Assembly: GCF_006149045.1 (NCBI RefSeq)
Contig: NZ_VBSN01000027.1
Span: forward strand, 248,001 to 312,000
DNA: 64,000 nt
Source of the DNA: Dyadobacter flavalbus
Lineage (GTDB): Bacteria; Bacteroidota; Bacteroidia; Cytophagales; Spirosomataceae
Direction: 5' to 3'
Shown here: piece after piece, positions 9,181 to 18,920 of the stretch
How the letters are laid out: every line of letters starts with the position of its first letter
Numbering within the stretch: the stretch's first letter is position 1
The notes under the pieces: generated by a model
What the model was told of the DNA's origin: nothing
Seen by the model: the letters and a program-made list of their open reading frames with translations, nothing else
Database searches by the model: none
Position numbers and translations under genes: made by a program

Positions 9181-10260
9181 ATGGGAAGTACATACGGTAA
9201 AATATTCAAGATCGCTACATTCGGGGAATCGCATGGAGCTGGTATCGGCGTTATTATTGAAGGATGCCCGGCAGGGATTACCTTTGACAGTGATTTTATT
9301 CAGAGTGAGCTGACAAGACGTAAGCCGGGACAATCCAGAATTACAACGCAGAGAAAAGAAGCGGACGAATTTGAAATGTTATCAGGCGTTTTTGAGGGCA
9401 AAACAACGGGTACACCAATCGCATTGATTATCCGTAACGAAGACCAGCGAAGCAAGGATTACTCGCATATAGCGGCACAATACAGGCCTTCTCACGCCGA
9501 CTATACTTATCAGGTAAAATACGGCATACGGGATTATCGCGGAGGCGGCAGAAGTTCGGCGCGTGAAACGGCTGCCCGCGTTGCTGCGGGTGCGCTTGCC
9601 AAATTACTGTTGATGGAAACGGGCGTCAGCATTCAGGCATATGTGTCGCAGGTTGGAAAACTGAAACTTGCCAAAACATACGCTGAACTGGATCTGACAG
9701 AAACGGAAAACAATGCAGTTCGCTGTCCGGATCCTGTTATGGCAGAACAAATGTTTGAATACATCGACCAGGTCAGAAAACAGGGCGACTCTGTCGGTGG
9801 CGTAGTAAGCTGCGTGATCAAAGGTGCGCCGGCCGGGTGGGGAGAACCGGTTTTCGACAAACTGCATGCAGAGCTTGGAAAAGCCATGCTGAGCATCAAT
9901 GCAGTAAAAGGCTTTGAATACGGAAGCGGCTTTGAAGGCGTTTCATTGCTCGGATCGCAGCATAATGATGCTTTTTACATAGATGAGGATCAGAAAATAC
10001 ATACCAGAACCAACAACTCCGGCGGAATTCAGGGAGGTATTTCCAATGGTGAAGATATTTATTTCAATGTAGCTTTCAAGCCAGTTGCTACGATTATGCA
10101 GGATCAGGAAAGCATTGATCAGCATGGAGATATTGCCGTTGTGCAGGGAAAAGGCCGCCATGATCCGTGCGTTGTACCGCGTGCAGTTCCCATTGTAGAA
10201 GCTATGGCCGCACTCGTACTGGCAGATTTTTACCTTCGCAATAAATCAAGCCGGATCTAA
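9181..10260 (+). CDS. aroC: Chorismate synthase
   Basis: 359 residues, normal length. Family signatures are present: [18 protein letters not shown] near the N-terminus, [35 protein letters not shown] in the centre and [14 protein letters not shown] near the C-terminus. It makes chorismate from 5-enolpyruvylshikimate-3-phosphate, using reduced FMN, as the last step of the shikimate pathway. It begins 6 nt after the BatD-like gene, so the two are probably co-transcribed, although no functional link is evident. Confidence 0.97.
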   Translation: MGSTYGKIFKIATFGESHGAGIGVIIEGCPAGITFDSDFIQSELTRRKPGQSRITTQRKEADEFEMLSGVFEGKTTGTPIALIIRNEDQRSKDYSHIAAQYRPSHADYTYQVKYGIRDYRGGGRSSARETAARVAAGALAKLLLMETGVSIQAYVSQVGKLKLAKTYAELDLTETENNAVRCPDPVMAEQMFEYIDQVRKQGDSVGGVVSCVIKGAPAGWGEPVFDKLHAELGKAMLSINAVKGFEYGSGFEGVSLLGSQHNDAFYIDEDQKIHTRTNNSGGIQGGISNGEDIYFNVAFKPVATIMQDQESIDQHGDIAVVQGKGRHDPCVVPRAVPIVEAMAALVLADFYLRNKSSRI

Positions 10261-10296
10261 ACGGAAAAGGGTTAAACTGGCAAATACAAGTAATTG

Positions 10297-10497
10297 TCAC
10301 AGTTTATGTTTTTTGCGCCTCTGATTTAATGTAAGTACAAGCCAGAGTGTTCCGATAAAAACAATAACAAGGCCGGTTAAAATGACAAAATTGCTGAGTT
10401 GATTTCTTGCGGAATCCAGCGTGGAGCCTGCCGCCAGTAAAGCCATACCGGTCAGAAGGATGATTGAAGCATTTCGTAATCCAAGTTTCACTGACAA
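10297..10497 (-). CDS. Small putative membrane protein
   Basis: 66 codons with two hydrophobic segments (about 10-27 and 34-57) and a basic C-terminal tail (NQRRKKHKL). No ATG is available at the start; TTG at 10497 (directly after an in-frame TAA) or GTG at 10491 must be used, which lowers confidence. The arrangement of two helices and a positive tail supports a genuine small inner-membrane protein. Function unknown. Confidence 0.4.
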   Translation of the reverse strand: MSVKLGLRNASIILLTGMALLAAGSTLDSARNQLSNFVILTGLVIVFIGTLWLVLTLNQRRKKHKL

Positions 10498-10593
10498 TTA
10501 AGTTCGTTCCACAATAGATACAATTCAGAAAGTTCCGGTATGAAAACGGATTGTTTAACCGGCTCAATAATCTGGAACATTTCCGGTATAAAT

Positions 10594-10624
10594 AAAAAAA
10601 TGGCTCAGACCGAGCCATTTTTTT
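10594..10624. terminator. Intrinsic terminator after the Gfo/Idh operon
   Basis: TGGCTC (10601-10606) pairs with GAGCCA (10612-10617), extended by A7/T7 arms, giving a 13-bp stem with a 5-nt loop. It lies 12 nt beyond the stop of the minus-strand oxidoreductase gene. Confidence 0.85.
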
Positions 10625-10636
10625 ATTGTAAGTATA

Positions 10637-11980
10637 TTAAATAACCTGTGTTTTTCCAGGAATTGCAACAGGGTATAAACCGTCCGGTCCCGGCAGGATT
10701 TTCGGCGAAGCATCCCAGGCAAGTTTGTCAGGAAACAGATTGATATCCGAATTGAGTGCTTCTTCCCATTTAATCATTTTACCGGAATAGGTTGCCATGC
10801 GGCCCATAATGGCAGTCATTGTACTTTTGGCACCGTTTTCCGCGTCTGCAAATTTATATTCACCTTTGGCAATTGCTGCAAAAAGTTCATCATGCTCAAC
10901 CTGATAAGGGTTTTTATCGCCTTTATCGTCATGCTGATAAATAACGCCGCCCTTGTAATCTTTCAAGGCTGTTTTCTTGCCATCAAAGCTATCTATACGG
11001 CCTTTTGTTCCTACGAACGCTTCGTCTACTTTATTCCATGTACCTTCAAACTGGCGGCACTGGCTGGAAATAACCGTTCCGTCAGCATAAGTTAAGTCCA
11101 GTGTATGGTGATCAAAAATTTCACCATAAGCCTTTCCTGTGCGCACCTGACGTCCGCCGGTTCCCTGAATTTGTACAGGATAGCCTTTTTTAACCCAGTT
11201 TGCCACATCAATATTATGAACATGCTGCTCGGAGATATGATCGCCGCAAAGCCAGTTGAAGTAGTACCAGTTTCTCATCTGATATTCCATTTCCGATTGT
11301 CCGGCTACGCGTTCTTTCATCCACGGGCTGCTTCCAACCCAGTAAACCTGGCCGCCGACAATATCACCGATTGCACCATCATGAATCCTTTTGATGGCTT
11401 CACGGTAATTTGCCTGATAATGACGCTGTAAACCAACGACCACGTTTAGTTTCTTTTTCTTGGCTTCTTCTGCTACTTCCAGAACTTTACGGATTCCCGG
11501 TGCATCGGTTGCAACCGGTTTTTCCATAAAAATATGCTTGTTGTTCTTTACTGCTTCTTCAAAATGCGAAGGACGGAACCCGGGAGGCGTCGCAAGAATC
11601 ACAACATCCACGTCTTTTAGTGCAATGGCCTTCTGGAATGCATCAAATCCTACGAACTTGCGGTCGTCAGGAACATTCACTTTCGTATTGGTATCTACAA
11701 CAGTTCCGGCAGCATTTTTGTATTTCTTGGCTGTCAGGTTTTTATAGGATTCATCCAGGCGATCTTTAAAGGCATCGGCCATGGCTACGATCTGTACATT
11801 CTGGTTTGTACTCAGCGCCTGAGCCGCTGCACCTGTACCTCTTCCGCCGCAGCCGATCAATGCAACTCTAATTGTTTCATCTACCGAACTGTTAAAGCCG
11901 TGACCCGTCAGGGGGGTCAGCAGGGCGCCGCCGGCGATCAGGCCGGATGCTTTCAGGAAATTGCGTCTATTTTGTTCCAT
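10637..11980 (-). CDS. Tat-exported Gfo/Idh/MocA-family oxidoreductase
   Basis: 447 residues. The N-terminus (RRNFLKAS followed by a hydrophobic stretch) is a twin-arginine signal. Then comes a Rossmann fold (VALIGCGGRGTG, about 38-49) and the Gfo/Idh motif MEKPVATD, so an NAD(P)-dependent sugar or polyol dehydrogenase-type enzyme is expected in the periplasm. The C-terminal half is the usual beta-sheet substrate domain. It follows the FGE-like gene by 27 nt in the same direction; Bacteroidota often place such exported oxidoreductases in carbohydrate or sulfatase-type clusters. The substrate is not predictable. Confidence 0.88.
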   Translation of the reverse strand: MEQNRRNFLKASGLIAGGALLTPLTGHGFNSSVDETIRVALIGCGGRGTGAAAQALSTNQNVQIVAMADAFKDRLDESYKNLTAKKYKNAAGTVVDTNTKVNVPDDRKFVGFDAFQKAIALKDVDVVILATPPGFRPSHFEEAVKNNKHIFMEKPVATDAPGIRKVLEVAEEAKKKKLNVVVGLQRHYQANYREAIKRIHDGAIGDIVGGQVYWVGSSPWMKERVAGQSEMEYQMRNWYYFNWLCGDHISEQHVHNIDVANWVKKGYPVQIQGTGGRQVRTGKAYGEIFDHHTLDLTYADGTVISSQCRQFEGTWNKVDEAFVGTKGRIDSFDGKKTALKDYKGGVIYQHDDKGDKNPYQVEHDELFAAIAKGEYKFADAENGAKSTMTAIMGRMATYSGKMIKWEEALNSDINLFPDKLAWDASPKILPGPDGLYPVAIPGKTQVI

Positions 11981-12007
11981 TATTTTACATTAAGAGTTTG
12001 AATATAA

Positions 12008-12994
12008 TCAGTAATCTTCAATCAGTTTTGGACTGTAATACGCTTTGATTTCCTCGGCAGACGGCGTTTTGGCTGGTCTTACAAGACGGAAACCAACAAA
12101 AGAAGCACTTGTCATCCACCATTCGCTTTTAGGAAGCTGCGGGTCCAGTATTTTCCATTCCGGTTTTGATGGCGTACGTGCTGCACTGCGCAGGTCGGCA
12201 GGCTCATCGTCCCATGATCCTCCGCGGACAGCAGTCGGGTAAAGTTCAGTTACCGGTGCGTATGCTTCGCCGGCAGGCTTTTTGGAATAATAATCCGGGA
12301 TATACTGATCCAGCGTCCATTCCATTACATTGCCATGCATGTCGTGCAAGCCCCATGCATTCGGTTTCTTCTGACCAATTTTCTTGTAAGCTGCATCGCT
12401 GTTTTTACGGTGCCATGCATATTCATCCAGTTTGGCAGCATCATCTCCGAAGGAATAAGCTGTTTTGGAACCGGCCCGGCATGCATATTCCCATTCTGCT
12501 TCGGTTGGCAGGCGGTAAAAGACACCCGTTTTTTCATAAAGCCATTTGCAGAAATGAATCGCTGCATACTGCGTCATGTTAATGGCAGGATAACCCGCTC
12601 TTCCCATACCAAAAGACATGTCTACATACGGCGGACTCGGACGTGTGCTTGCATCCGTTTTCTGAACGCTTTTTTCAGTATCAGGATGACGAGCTGCCAT
12701 TTCCTTTTCCATGTTTTTAAAAGTATACAGGTCGTAAATATCCCAGACCACTTCGTATTTCCCCATCCAGAAAGGTTCGATTTTTACCTTGTGCTGGGGA
12801 CCTTCATCTGCTTTGTGCCCTTTTTCCGAGGCAGGGCTGCCCATCATAAACTCGCCGCCGGGAATGGCAACCATATCATAAACTTGCGGGCTGCCTCCGA
12901 TCTTTTGTGTATAATTCTTGAAATTAGCGTCTTGCGCTACAACATTGAAACTGAGGAAAACGGTTGAGATTAGGTAAAATAACTTGTTGGACAT
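12008..12994 (-). CDS. FGE/SUMF1-fold secreted protein
   Basis: 328 residues with a signal peptide (about 1-20, ending NVVAQ) and a formylglycine-generating-enzyme fold: IPGGEFMMGS near the start, FWMGKYEVVWDIY, RLPTEAEWEYACRAG, NAWGLHDMHGNVMEW and VRGGSWDD. The C-terminal region that in true FGEs carries the two active-site cysteines has none here (GSWDDEPADLRSAAR up to VGFRLVRP). So it is probably a non-sulfatase-activating member of the fold, perhaps a binding protein. It heads a two-gene operon with the Gfo/Idh oxidoreductase. Confidence 0.85.
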   Translation of the reverse strand: MSNKLFYLISTVFLSFNVVAQDANFKNYTQKIGGSPQVYDMVAIPGGEFMMGSPASEKGHKADEGPQHKVKIEPFWMGKYEVVWDIYDLYTFKNMEKEMAARHPDTEKSVQKTDASTRPSPPYVDMSFGMGRAGYPAINMTQYAAIHFCKWLYEKTGVFYRLPTEAEWEYACRAGSKTAYSFGDDAAKLDEYAWHRKNSDAAYKKIGQKKPNAWGLHDMHGNVMEWTLDQYIPDYYSKKPAGEAYAPVTELYPTAVRGGSWDDEPADLRSAARTPSKPEWKILDPQLPKSEWWMTSASFVGFRLVRPAKTPSAEEIKAYYSPKLIEDY

Positions 12995-13079
12995 GATTGA
13001 ATAACGTGTTCTATGGAACCATATAACTAAATATAAAGAGCAATATTATGGTATTTACCCTATGAAAACGAATTTTTTC

Positions 13080-13108
13080 TTTGTTGTTTAATATCTGTCC
13101 TAACTTTG
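13080..13108 (+). promoter_or_regulatory. Promoter of the ABC-F gene
   Basis: TTTG at 13080-13083, 17-nt spacer, and TAACTTTG at 13101-13108 match the Bacteroidota consensus exactly. The transcript would begin near 13115, giving a leader of about 20 nt to the ATG at 13134. Confidence 0.7.
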
Positions 13109-13133
13109 CAGATATAGAATTTTTATTTTGACC

Positions 13134-15017
13134 ATGAATTATCTTTCAGCAGAAAATATAGCAAAGTCATTTGGCGATCAGTGGCTTTTCAAAAATGTCA
13201 GTTTCGGAATAAGCAGAGGGGATAAAGTAGCCCTGATCGGAACGAACGGAACGGGGAAAACGACCTTTCTTAATATTCTTACAGGTAAAATACCGGCGGA
13301 TGAAGGCGAAGTAAGTATCCGAAAAGACATCCGTGTAGGGTATCTGGACCAAAGCCCTGCATTTGATGAAACATTACCGGTTATGGAAGTGATTTTTTCG
13401 TCCAATAACCCGATTGCGCAGGTTGTAAAAAGGTATGAACATGCCATTGAAACAGATAATCACGATGCGCTTTCGGAAGTGATGGAGGAAATGGACAAGT
13501 TCAATGCGTGGGATTTCGAATACAGAACAAAGGAAATACTTGGCCGTCTGGGCATTCATAATACCGAAAACCTGTACGGGACACTATCCGGAGGCCAGCG
13601 CAAGCGGGTAGCAATGGCCAAAGTATTGCTCGAAGACCCGGACCTGCTTATTCTCGACGAACCGACTAACCATCTGGATCTCGATACAGTCGAATGGCTG
13701 GAAAATTATCTGAATACTTCCAATACAACGCTTCTGGTTGTAACCCACGACCGTTATTTCCTGGATACCGTTTGTAATCAGATGCTCGAACTGGATCATG
13801 GCTCTGCTTATACCTATAAAGGAAATTACACGTATTTTCTGGAAAAGAAGGCCGAGCGGGAGGAAATGGAAGCAGCCGGCATTGACAAAGCCCGCAACCT
13901 GATGCGCAAGGAGCTGGACTGGATCCGCCGACAACCCAAAGCAAGAGGAACCAAAGCCAAGTACCGCGTGGATGCCTTTGAAGAGCTGAAAGAAAAAGCC
14001 AGCCAGAAGAAATTTGATACCCAGATGGAGCTGAATGTAAGGACTTCGAGGCTGGGGAGTAAAATTATCGAGCTGGATCATGTCAGCAAAGGGTTTAACG
14101 GCCGTCAGCTGATCAAGGATTTTGAATATACTTTCCGGAAAGGCGACCGGATCGGGATTGTCGGGCAGAACGGAATGGGAAAATCGACGTTGCTCAATAT
14201 GATTACCGGCGAACTGCAGCCCGACAAAGGTCAGATTACAAAAGGAGAAACGGTTCAGTTCGGTTATTACAAGCAGACGGATCTTGTCTTTAATGAAAAT
14301 CAGCGTGTTATTGATATTGTAAAAGACGTAGCCGAAGTTGTTCAGCTCGGAACGGGAGAAACGGTTACGGTCGGGCATCTTTTGCAGGCATTCTTGTTTT
14401 CACCTTCCAAACAGTATGATTTTATTTCCAAACTGAGCGGAGGTGAAAAACGCAGATTGCAGCTTTTACTGATCCTGATGAAACAGCCCAATTTCCTGAT
14501 TCTGGATGAGCCTACGAACGACCTGGATATTGCCAGTCTGAATGTGCTGGAAGAGTTTTTGCTGAACTTCCCGGGCTGTCTTGTAATCGTGTCCCACGAC
14601 CGGTACTTTCTGGATCGTCTTGTGCAGCATATTTTTGTTTTTGAAGGTGAAGGAAAAATCAGCGATTTCCCGGGGAATTATACCGAATTGCGCGACTACC
14701 AGGATGAACAGGAAGCCGAGAAAAAGAGTACGGCATCAGCTCCCGCTAAAAGCAATGCTGCACCGGTTGCAGAGCCGGTAAAAGAAACTGCGCCTGCGGT
14801 ATCCAAGCGGAAGCTGAGTTACAAGGAACAAAAGGAAATGGAGCAGCTGGAAACCGAGATTGCTCAAATGGAGAAACAAAAGGTACAACTGGTAGAAAAA
14901 CTGAATGCAGGAGGTTCTCACGATGAGCTTGCAAAATGGTCGAGACAAATAGAAGAAATCACCGACAGCCAGGCGGAGAAGGAAATGCGCTGGCTTGAAC
15001 TGTCAGAAAATGCCTAA
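13134..15017 (+). CDS. ABC-F family ATPase (Uup-like)
   Basis: 627 residues from the ATG at 13134; a TTG six bases upstream is less likely. Two ABC domains without membrane parts: Walker A GTNGTGKTT with signature LSGGQRKRVAMAK and LILDEPTNHLD in the first, and GQNGMGKST with LSGGEKRRLQ and LILDEPTNDLD in the second, joined by the basic ABC-F linker (about 245-310). The C-terminus has an Ala/Pro/Lys-rich stretch and a coiled coil (about 560-625), as in Uup. ABC-F proteins bind the ribosomal E site or act in DNA/translation quality control. A resistance role cannot be inferred. Confidence 0.92.
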   Translation: MNYLSAENIAKSFGDQWLFKNVSFGISRGDKVALIGTNGTGKTTFLNILTGKIPADEGEVSIRKDIRVGYLDQSPAFDETLPVMEVIFSSNNPIAQVVKRYEHAIETDNHDALSEVMEEMDKFNAWDFEYRTKEILGRLGIHNTENLYGTLSGGQRKRVAMAKVLLEDPDLLILDEPTNHLDLDTVEWLENYLNTSNTTLLVVTHDRYFLDTVCNQMLELDHGSAYTYKGNYTYFLEKKAEREEMEAAGIDKARNLMRKELDWIRRQPKARGTKAKYRVDAFEELKEKASQKKFDTQMELNVRTSRLGSKIIELDHVSKGFNGRQLIKDFEYTFRKGDRIGIVGQNGMGKSTLLNMITGELQPDKGQITKGETVQFGYYKQTDLVFNENQRVIDIVKDVAEVVQLGTGETVTVGHLLQAFLFSPSKQYDFISKLSGGEKRRLQLLLILMKQPNFLILDEPTNDLDIASLNVLEEFLLNFPGCLVIVSHDRYFLDRLVQHIFVFEGEGKISDFPGNYTELRDYQDEQEAEKKSTASAPAKSNAAPVAEPVKETAPAVSKRKLSYKEQKEMEQLETEIAQMEKQKVQLVEKLNAGGSHDELAKWSRQIEEITDSQAEKEMRWLELSENA

Positions 15018-15194
15018 ATTGGCAGGAGGAAATGCATAACTATATTTTATCCTGAACAGGAAGCATGATTTTTAACAGGGGTAATTGCCTGAAACTGTCT
15101 GAGAACAACAGTTCCGGCAGTTTGCCATTTATTAATTATTCATCTTTCTGACAGCTTAAAGCTAATTGCCGGAACTACTTAGCGTTACTTACAA

Positions 15195-15824
15195 ATGAAT
15201 TCAGTTATTGATTTTTTTCAGTATATACTTAACTCCGAGGAGTTGATCCGTACCGGAGGATTGCTGGTTATTACTTTTATTGTTTTTGCTGAAAACGGCC
15301 TTTTCTTCGCCTTTTTTCTGCCGGGCGATTATCTGGTATTTCTGGCGGGCGTATTCTGCGGAACGGGCATTCTGGGCGTTCCTATTTTCATTTTGTTATT
15401 ATGCATGTTTATAGCGGCTGTTCTGGGGTCACTGACGGGCTACATCTTCGGAAAATACTTTGGCGGTATGTTCGAGAACAGAAAGGATTCTTTCTTTTTC
15501 AAGAAAAAACATATTGAAACTACACGTAATTATTTTGATAAGTACGGAAGCAGAACACTGATCGTCAGCAGGTTTCTTCCGGTTGTACGTACTTTTGCGC
15601 CTATTCTTGCAGGATTGGTCAAAATGCCTTTTACGGCTTTCCTGATCAATAATGTAGCCGGAGGTGCCATATGGATCGGATTATTGACGGGCGGCGGCTA
15701 CCTTTTCGGAGAACGTTTTCCATGGATTGTAGATTACGTCCATTACATCATCCTGTTCTTCCTTGCGATCACAACCTTTACTGTTATAAAAGGATACCTG
15801 AATGCAAGAAAAGAAATGAGTTAA
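15195..15824 (+). CDS. DedA-family membrane protein
   Basis: 209 residues with four to five membrane segments and the DedA/VTT pattern: ENGLFFAFFLPGDYLVFLAG near the N-terminus and FDKYGSRTLIVSRFLPVVRTFAPILAG in the middle, which includes the conserved Arg residues. DedA proteins are thought to flip phospholipid or undecaprenyl phosphate across the inner membrane and to support proton motive force. It is a single gene between ABC-F and an opposing gamma-carbonic anhydrase. Confidence 0.9.
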   Translation: MNSVIDFFQYILNSEELIRTGGLLVITFIVFAENGLFFAFFLPGDYLVFLAGVFCGTGILGVPIFILLLCMFIAAVLGSLTGYIFGKYFGGMFENRKDSFFFKKKHIETTRNYFDKYGSRTLIVSRFLPVVRTFAPILAGLVKMPFTAFLINNVAGGAIWIGLLTGGGYLFGERFPWIVDYVHYIILFFLAITTFTVIKGYLNARKEMS

Positions 15825-15870
15825 GTAGCTGTTAGCAATCAGCTTCTAAAAAGTTATTATTTGTTAAACA

Positions 15871-15920
15871 ATCAATGACAATTCATGACAACTAATGACA
15901 ATTCATGACAATCCTGACCA
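15871..15920. repeat. 10-bp tandem repeat array
   Basis: Five consecutive decamers: ATCAATGACA, ATTCATGACA, ACTAATGACA, ATTCATGACA and the diverged ATCCTGACCA. It lies between the converging dedA and gamma-carbonic anhydrase genes, so it is not in an obvious promoter. The exact 10-bp period recalls the CGACTA-type decamers at 60795-60834. Confidence 0.7.
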
Positions 15921-15944
15921 ATTTCAATTGCTACCCGGCATTTA

Positions 15945-16466
15945 TCAATTTTCCTCTTCCCGGAACCATCCGGAATAAGTTATATAATTATTGGCGGTGC
16001 GGTCAATAGCAGCATCAAGTTCCGGCGAGACGTCTTTCAGGTATTTCGCCGGATTGCCTGCATAAATCGTCCCCGGCGGCACTTTGGTACCTTGCGTAAC
16101 AATGGCACCGGCTGCTACAATGGAACCCTTTCCGATCACGGCTCCGTCCATTACAATGGCTCCCATTCCGATCAGCACATGATCTTCAACGGTGCAGCCA
16201 TGCACAATGGCATTGTGGGCAACAGAAACATAACTTCCGATCGTGGTGGCAAACCGCTGATAAGTGCAATGGATTATTGCGCCGTCCTGCACATTGGAAT
16301 AACTGCCGATGCGGATGCTGTTCACATCGCCACGGATCACCGCATTGAACCAGACCGTGCAATGATCGCCCATGATCACATCTCCGACTATGGTTGCATT
16401 TTCAGCAAACCAGCATGAATCTCCAAAAGACGGCTTGAATCCGCGAACTGATTTTACAAGTGCCAT
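15945..16466 (-). CDS. Gamma-carbonic anhydrase family hexapeptide protein
   Basis: 173 residues forming a left-handed beta-helix of hexapeptide repeats (VWFNAVIRGD, NVQDGAIIHC, VSVAHNAIVHGC, VLIGMGAIVMDGAVIG, IVAAGAIVTQGTKVPPGT). Histidines in IIHC, VAHN and IVHG match the zinc ligands of the YrdA/gamma-CA class, which function as trimers. Activity as carbonic anhydrase is often weak or absent in bacterial members, so the cellular role is open. Confidence 0.9.
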   Translation of the reverse strand: MALVKSVRGFKPSFGDSCWFAENATIVGDVIMGDHCTVWFNAVIRGDVNSIRIGSYSNVQDGAIIHCTYQRFATTIGSYVSVAHNAIVHGCTVEDHVLIGMGAIVMDGAVIGKGSIVAAGAIVTQGTKVPPGTIYAGNPAKYLKDVSPELDAAIDRTANNYITYSGWFREEEN

Positions 16467-16628
16467 GGTAACTGACCCGGTATATATGAATGATTGGCAT
16501 TCTTTTTATGATGACCGTAAAATAGTAAAAAGCTTTGCAGCCTTTTGCTAATCTTGACAAAATAGGTACAAAAAATTAGATATATTACGTTTTTGAATTA
16601 ATCATATTGGCCAGTTATATCTTTAATC

Positions 16629-17177
16629 ATGAGTGTTTCAAAAGGAAGCTTGTTAATTGCCAAACCATTTCTTGGTGACCCCAACTTCGAAAGAGGGGTA
16701 ATTTTATTATGCGAACACAACGAACTGGGAAGCTTTGGTTTTGTACTGAACCAATTGACAGACCTGTTTCTTGGCGATGTACTGGAAGAGACGATTTACC
16801 AGGATATACCGCTGCATCTTGGCGGCCCGGTCGAAAAAAATACGCTGCATTTTATTCACAGAAGGCCGGACCTTATTGCCGGCGGTACTGAAATAATGAA
16901 AGATGTTTTCTGGGGCGGAGATTTCAACAATGTAAAAACACTCCTGAACCTGAATACGATCGAGCCGGACGATGTACGCTTTTTTATCGGGTACTCGGGT
17001 TGGAGCGGCGGACAGCTGGACGAAGAACTTCGTCAGGATTCCTGGATCATTACGAATACTTCTTCAGACTTTCTTTTTACAACGTCTCCCGGGAATTTCT
17101 GGCGTGAGATTCTGAAAAATATGGGCGGAGAGTACCGTTCAATCGCACATTACCCGATTGATCCGCGTCTTAATTAG
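16629..17177 (+). CDS. YqgE/AlgH family protein
   Basis: 182 residues, the family length. Signatures: GSLLIAKPFLGDPNFERGVILLCEH at the N-terminus (two parts of a known pattern), GFVLNQ, GGPV and GYSGWSGGQLDEEL. The family is a small cytoplasmic fold of uncertain function; the AlgH name comes from an alginate-related locus in Pseudomonas and does not imply alginate synthesis here. It is a single gene with its own upstream region. Confidence 0.92.
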   Translation: MSVSKGSLLIAKPFLGDPNFERGVILLCEHNELGSFGFVLNQLTDLFLGDVLEETIYQDIPLHLGGPVEKNTLHFIHRRPDLIAGGTEIMKDVFWGGDFNNVKTLLNLNTIEPDDVRFFIGYSGWSGGQLDEELRQDSWIITNTSSDFLFTTSPGNFWREILKNMGGEYRSIAHYPIDPRLN

Positions 17178-17190
17178 CAGATTTCTGCTT

Positions 17191-17412
17191 TCAGTTTGCC
17201 TGATTAAGGCCCTGAACGGATTCGTAATCGGATTTGATGCGGCTTACTTCTTTGGTCAGAAATGTCTGAAGCTGTTCGTTGAAAATCTTTTTATCATCTT
17301 CCGAAAGAGAAGCATAAAGATCTTTAAGTTCCTGATTGATCGCAGCTCTTTCCTGATCCGAGCCTGCGTTCATGGAGCGGATATGGAATCTTTTAAAATC
17401 AAAATTCGGCAT
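17191..17412 (-). CDS. Small helical hypothetical protein
   Basis: 73 residues from the ATG at 17412; a TTG nine bases upstream would add three residues. The protein is charged and predicted helical (RAAINQELKDLYASLSEDDKKIFNEQL), with no signal or membrane segment. Family not recognised. It converges on the AlgH gene with only 13 nt between stop codons. Confidence 0.6.
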   Translation of the reverse strand: MPNFDFKRFHIRSMNAGSDQERAAINQELKDLYASLSEDDKKIFNEQLQTFLTKEVSRIKSDYESVQGLNQAN

Positions 17413-17570
17413 AATGGACAACAGATAAATATTTCAAAAATACATAACACGTTCCGGCTTCTAAAATTCACCGGGAATTAATTCTTTTTTGTGATATAAA
17501 CTTCAAGAATCTGATTCGTGCTCCGAACGAGAAAATCCTGATGAATGTTGATGTAGCATATTGGTAATTA

Positions 17571-18836
17571 ATGCTTCAAATGAACAGGACTTTCTTTTTT
17601 ATATTTTTGACATTTATTCTTGTTGCCATTGACTGGTATTTGTGGCAAGGCCTGAGAGTAGTAATCCGTAATCTGAATCCGTTAACGCAGCGCTGGATAG
17701 GCGGCGCATACTGGGGCCTTACCGCAATTACATTATTTGCATATGTGGGCATGCAGCTGCTTCCGCCCGATTATTTCAAAAGTACGACTCGGACGTTTGT
17801 CGTCGCCTTTATCGCAATTCCGTATCTTTCCAAATTCCTCGGCGTTCTGATCCTGCTGATTGATGACGCAAGGCGGTTTTTACAATGGGTAACCAGTTTT
17901 TTTATCCCTTCTGCTGCTCCTGCTTCTCCCAAAGCCGGCGAACCCGCCATTCCGCGATCGCAGTTTCTGGCAACTACGGCTGTTGTTGCAAGTGCCGGCC
18001 TGATGGGAACTTTTGCATTCGGGATTTTATCCGGTGCGCACGATTACCGCATCAGAAGAGTACGCGTTCCGCTGAAAAATCTTCCGAGGGCTTTTCACGG
18101 AATCAAAATCGCGCAGTTATCGGACATCCATTCGGGCAGTTTTTTCAATAAAACAGCAGTTAAAGGCGGCATTGAAATGCTGATGAAAGAGAAGCCGGAT
18201 ATTGCTTTTTTTACCGGCGATCTGGTGAATGACCGGGCTGTTGAAGTACAGGATTATATTAATATCTTCGACAAGGTGAAAGCACCGCTTGGCGTGCATT
18301 CGGTTCTGGGAAATCATGATTACGGCGATTATGTGCAGTGGTCGGGTGTACAGGAAAAGGCTGCCAATCTCAGAAACCTGCAGAAAGCACATCAGGTAAT
18401 GGGCTGGAACCTTATGCTGGATGAAAACCGTGCGATCCGAGTGGACGGAGAAGAAATCGGTCTTATCGGAATTCAGAACTGGGGCGCAGGGAATTTTGCG
18501 AAGTATGGCAATCTGGAAAAGGCTTATCAAAATACCGGCGACTTCCCGGTAAAGCTGTTGCTGTCGCATGATCCAAGTCACTGGCAAGCACAGGTTCTGC
18601 CAAAATACAAAGACATTGATATTGCATTTGCAGGACATACGCACGGCATGCAGTTTGGTGTGGAAATCGGAAAGCTGAAATGGAGCCCTGTACAGTACAG
18701 ATACAAGCAATGGGCCGGATTGTACGAAGAAAATGGTCAGTATCTGTATGTTAACCGCGGTTTTGGTTACCTGGGCTATCCGGGAAGAGTAGGGATTTTG
18801 CCGGAAATAACGATCATGGAATTGGTAAAAGCGTAA
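17571..18836 (+). CDS. Membrane-anchored metallophosphoesterase (YaeI/calcineurin-like)
   Basis: 421 residues. Three to four membrane helices in the first 150 residues, then a calcineurin-like phosphoesterase domain with the metal-binding motifs in order: QLSDIHSG, FTGDLVND, LGNHDYGD, LSHDP and GHTHGMQFG. The domain faces the periplasm or outer leaflet after a hydrophobic segment (RSQFLATTAVVASAG) that resembles a Tat-like stretch. Members of this family act on phospholipid or nucleotide phosphoesters (YaeI is a UDP-DAGn pyrophosphatase relative). Substrate unknown here. Confidence 0.88.
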   Translation: MLQMNRTFFFIFLTFILVAIDWYLWQGLRVVIRNLNPLTQRWIGGAYWGLTAITLFAYVGMQLLPPDYFKSTTRTFVVAFIAIPYLSKFLGVLILLIDDARRFLQWVTSFFIPSAAPASPKAGEPAIPRSQFLATTAVVASAGLMGTFAFGILSGAHDYRIRRVRVPLKNLPRAFHGIKIAQLSDIHSGSFFNKTAVKGGIEMLMKEKPDIAFFTGDLVNDRAVEVQDYINIFDKVKAPLGVHSVLGNHDYGDYVQWSGVQEKAANLRNLQKAHQVMGWNLMLDENRAIRVDGEEIGLIGIQNWGAGNFAKYGNLEKAYQNTGDFPVKLLLSHDPSHWQAQVLPKYKDIDIAFAGHTHGMQFGVEIGKLKWSPVQYRYKQWAGLYEENGQYLYVNRGFGYLGYPGRVGILPEITIMELVKA

Positions 18837-18920
18837 ACATTGAAACCGAAATTCCGCTTATACCGTTTTCAATTAGAATTGCGTTGGATATATACTTGTT
18901 AATGCTGAAATCTGATAAAA

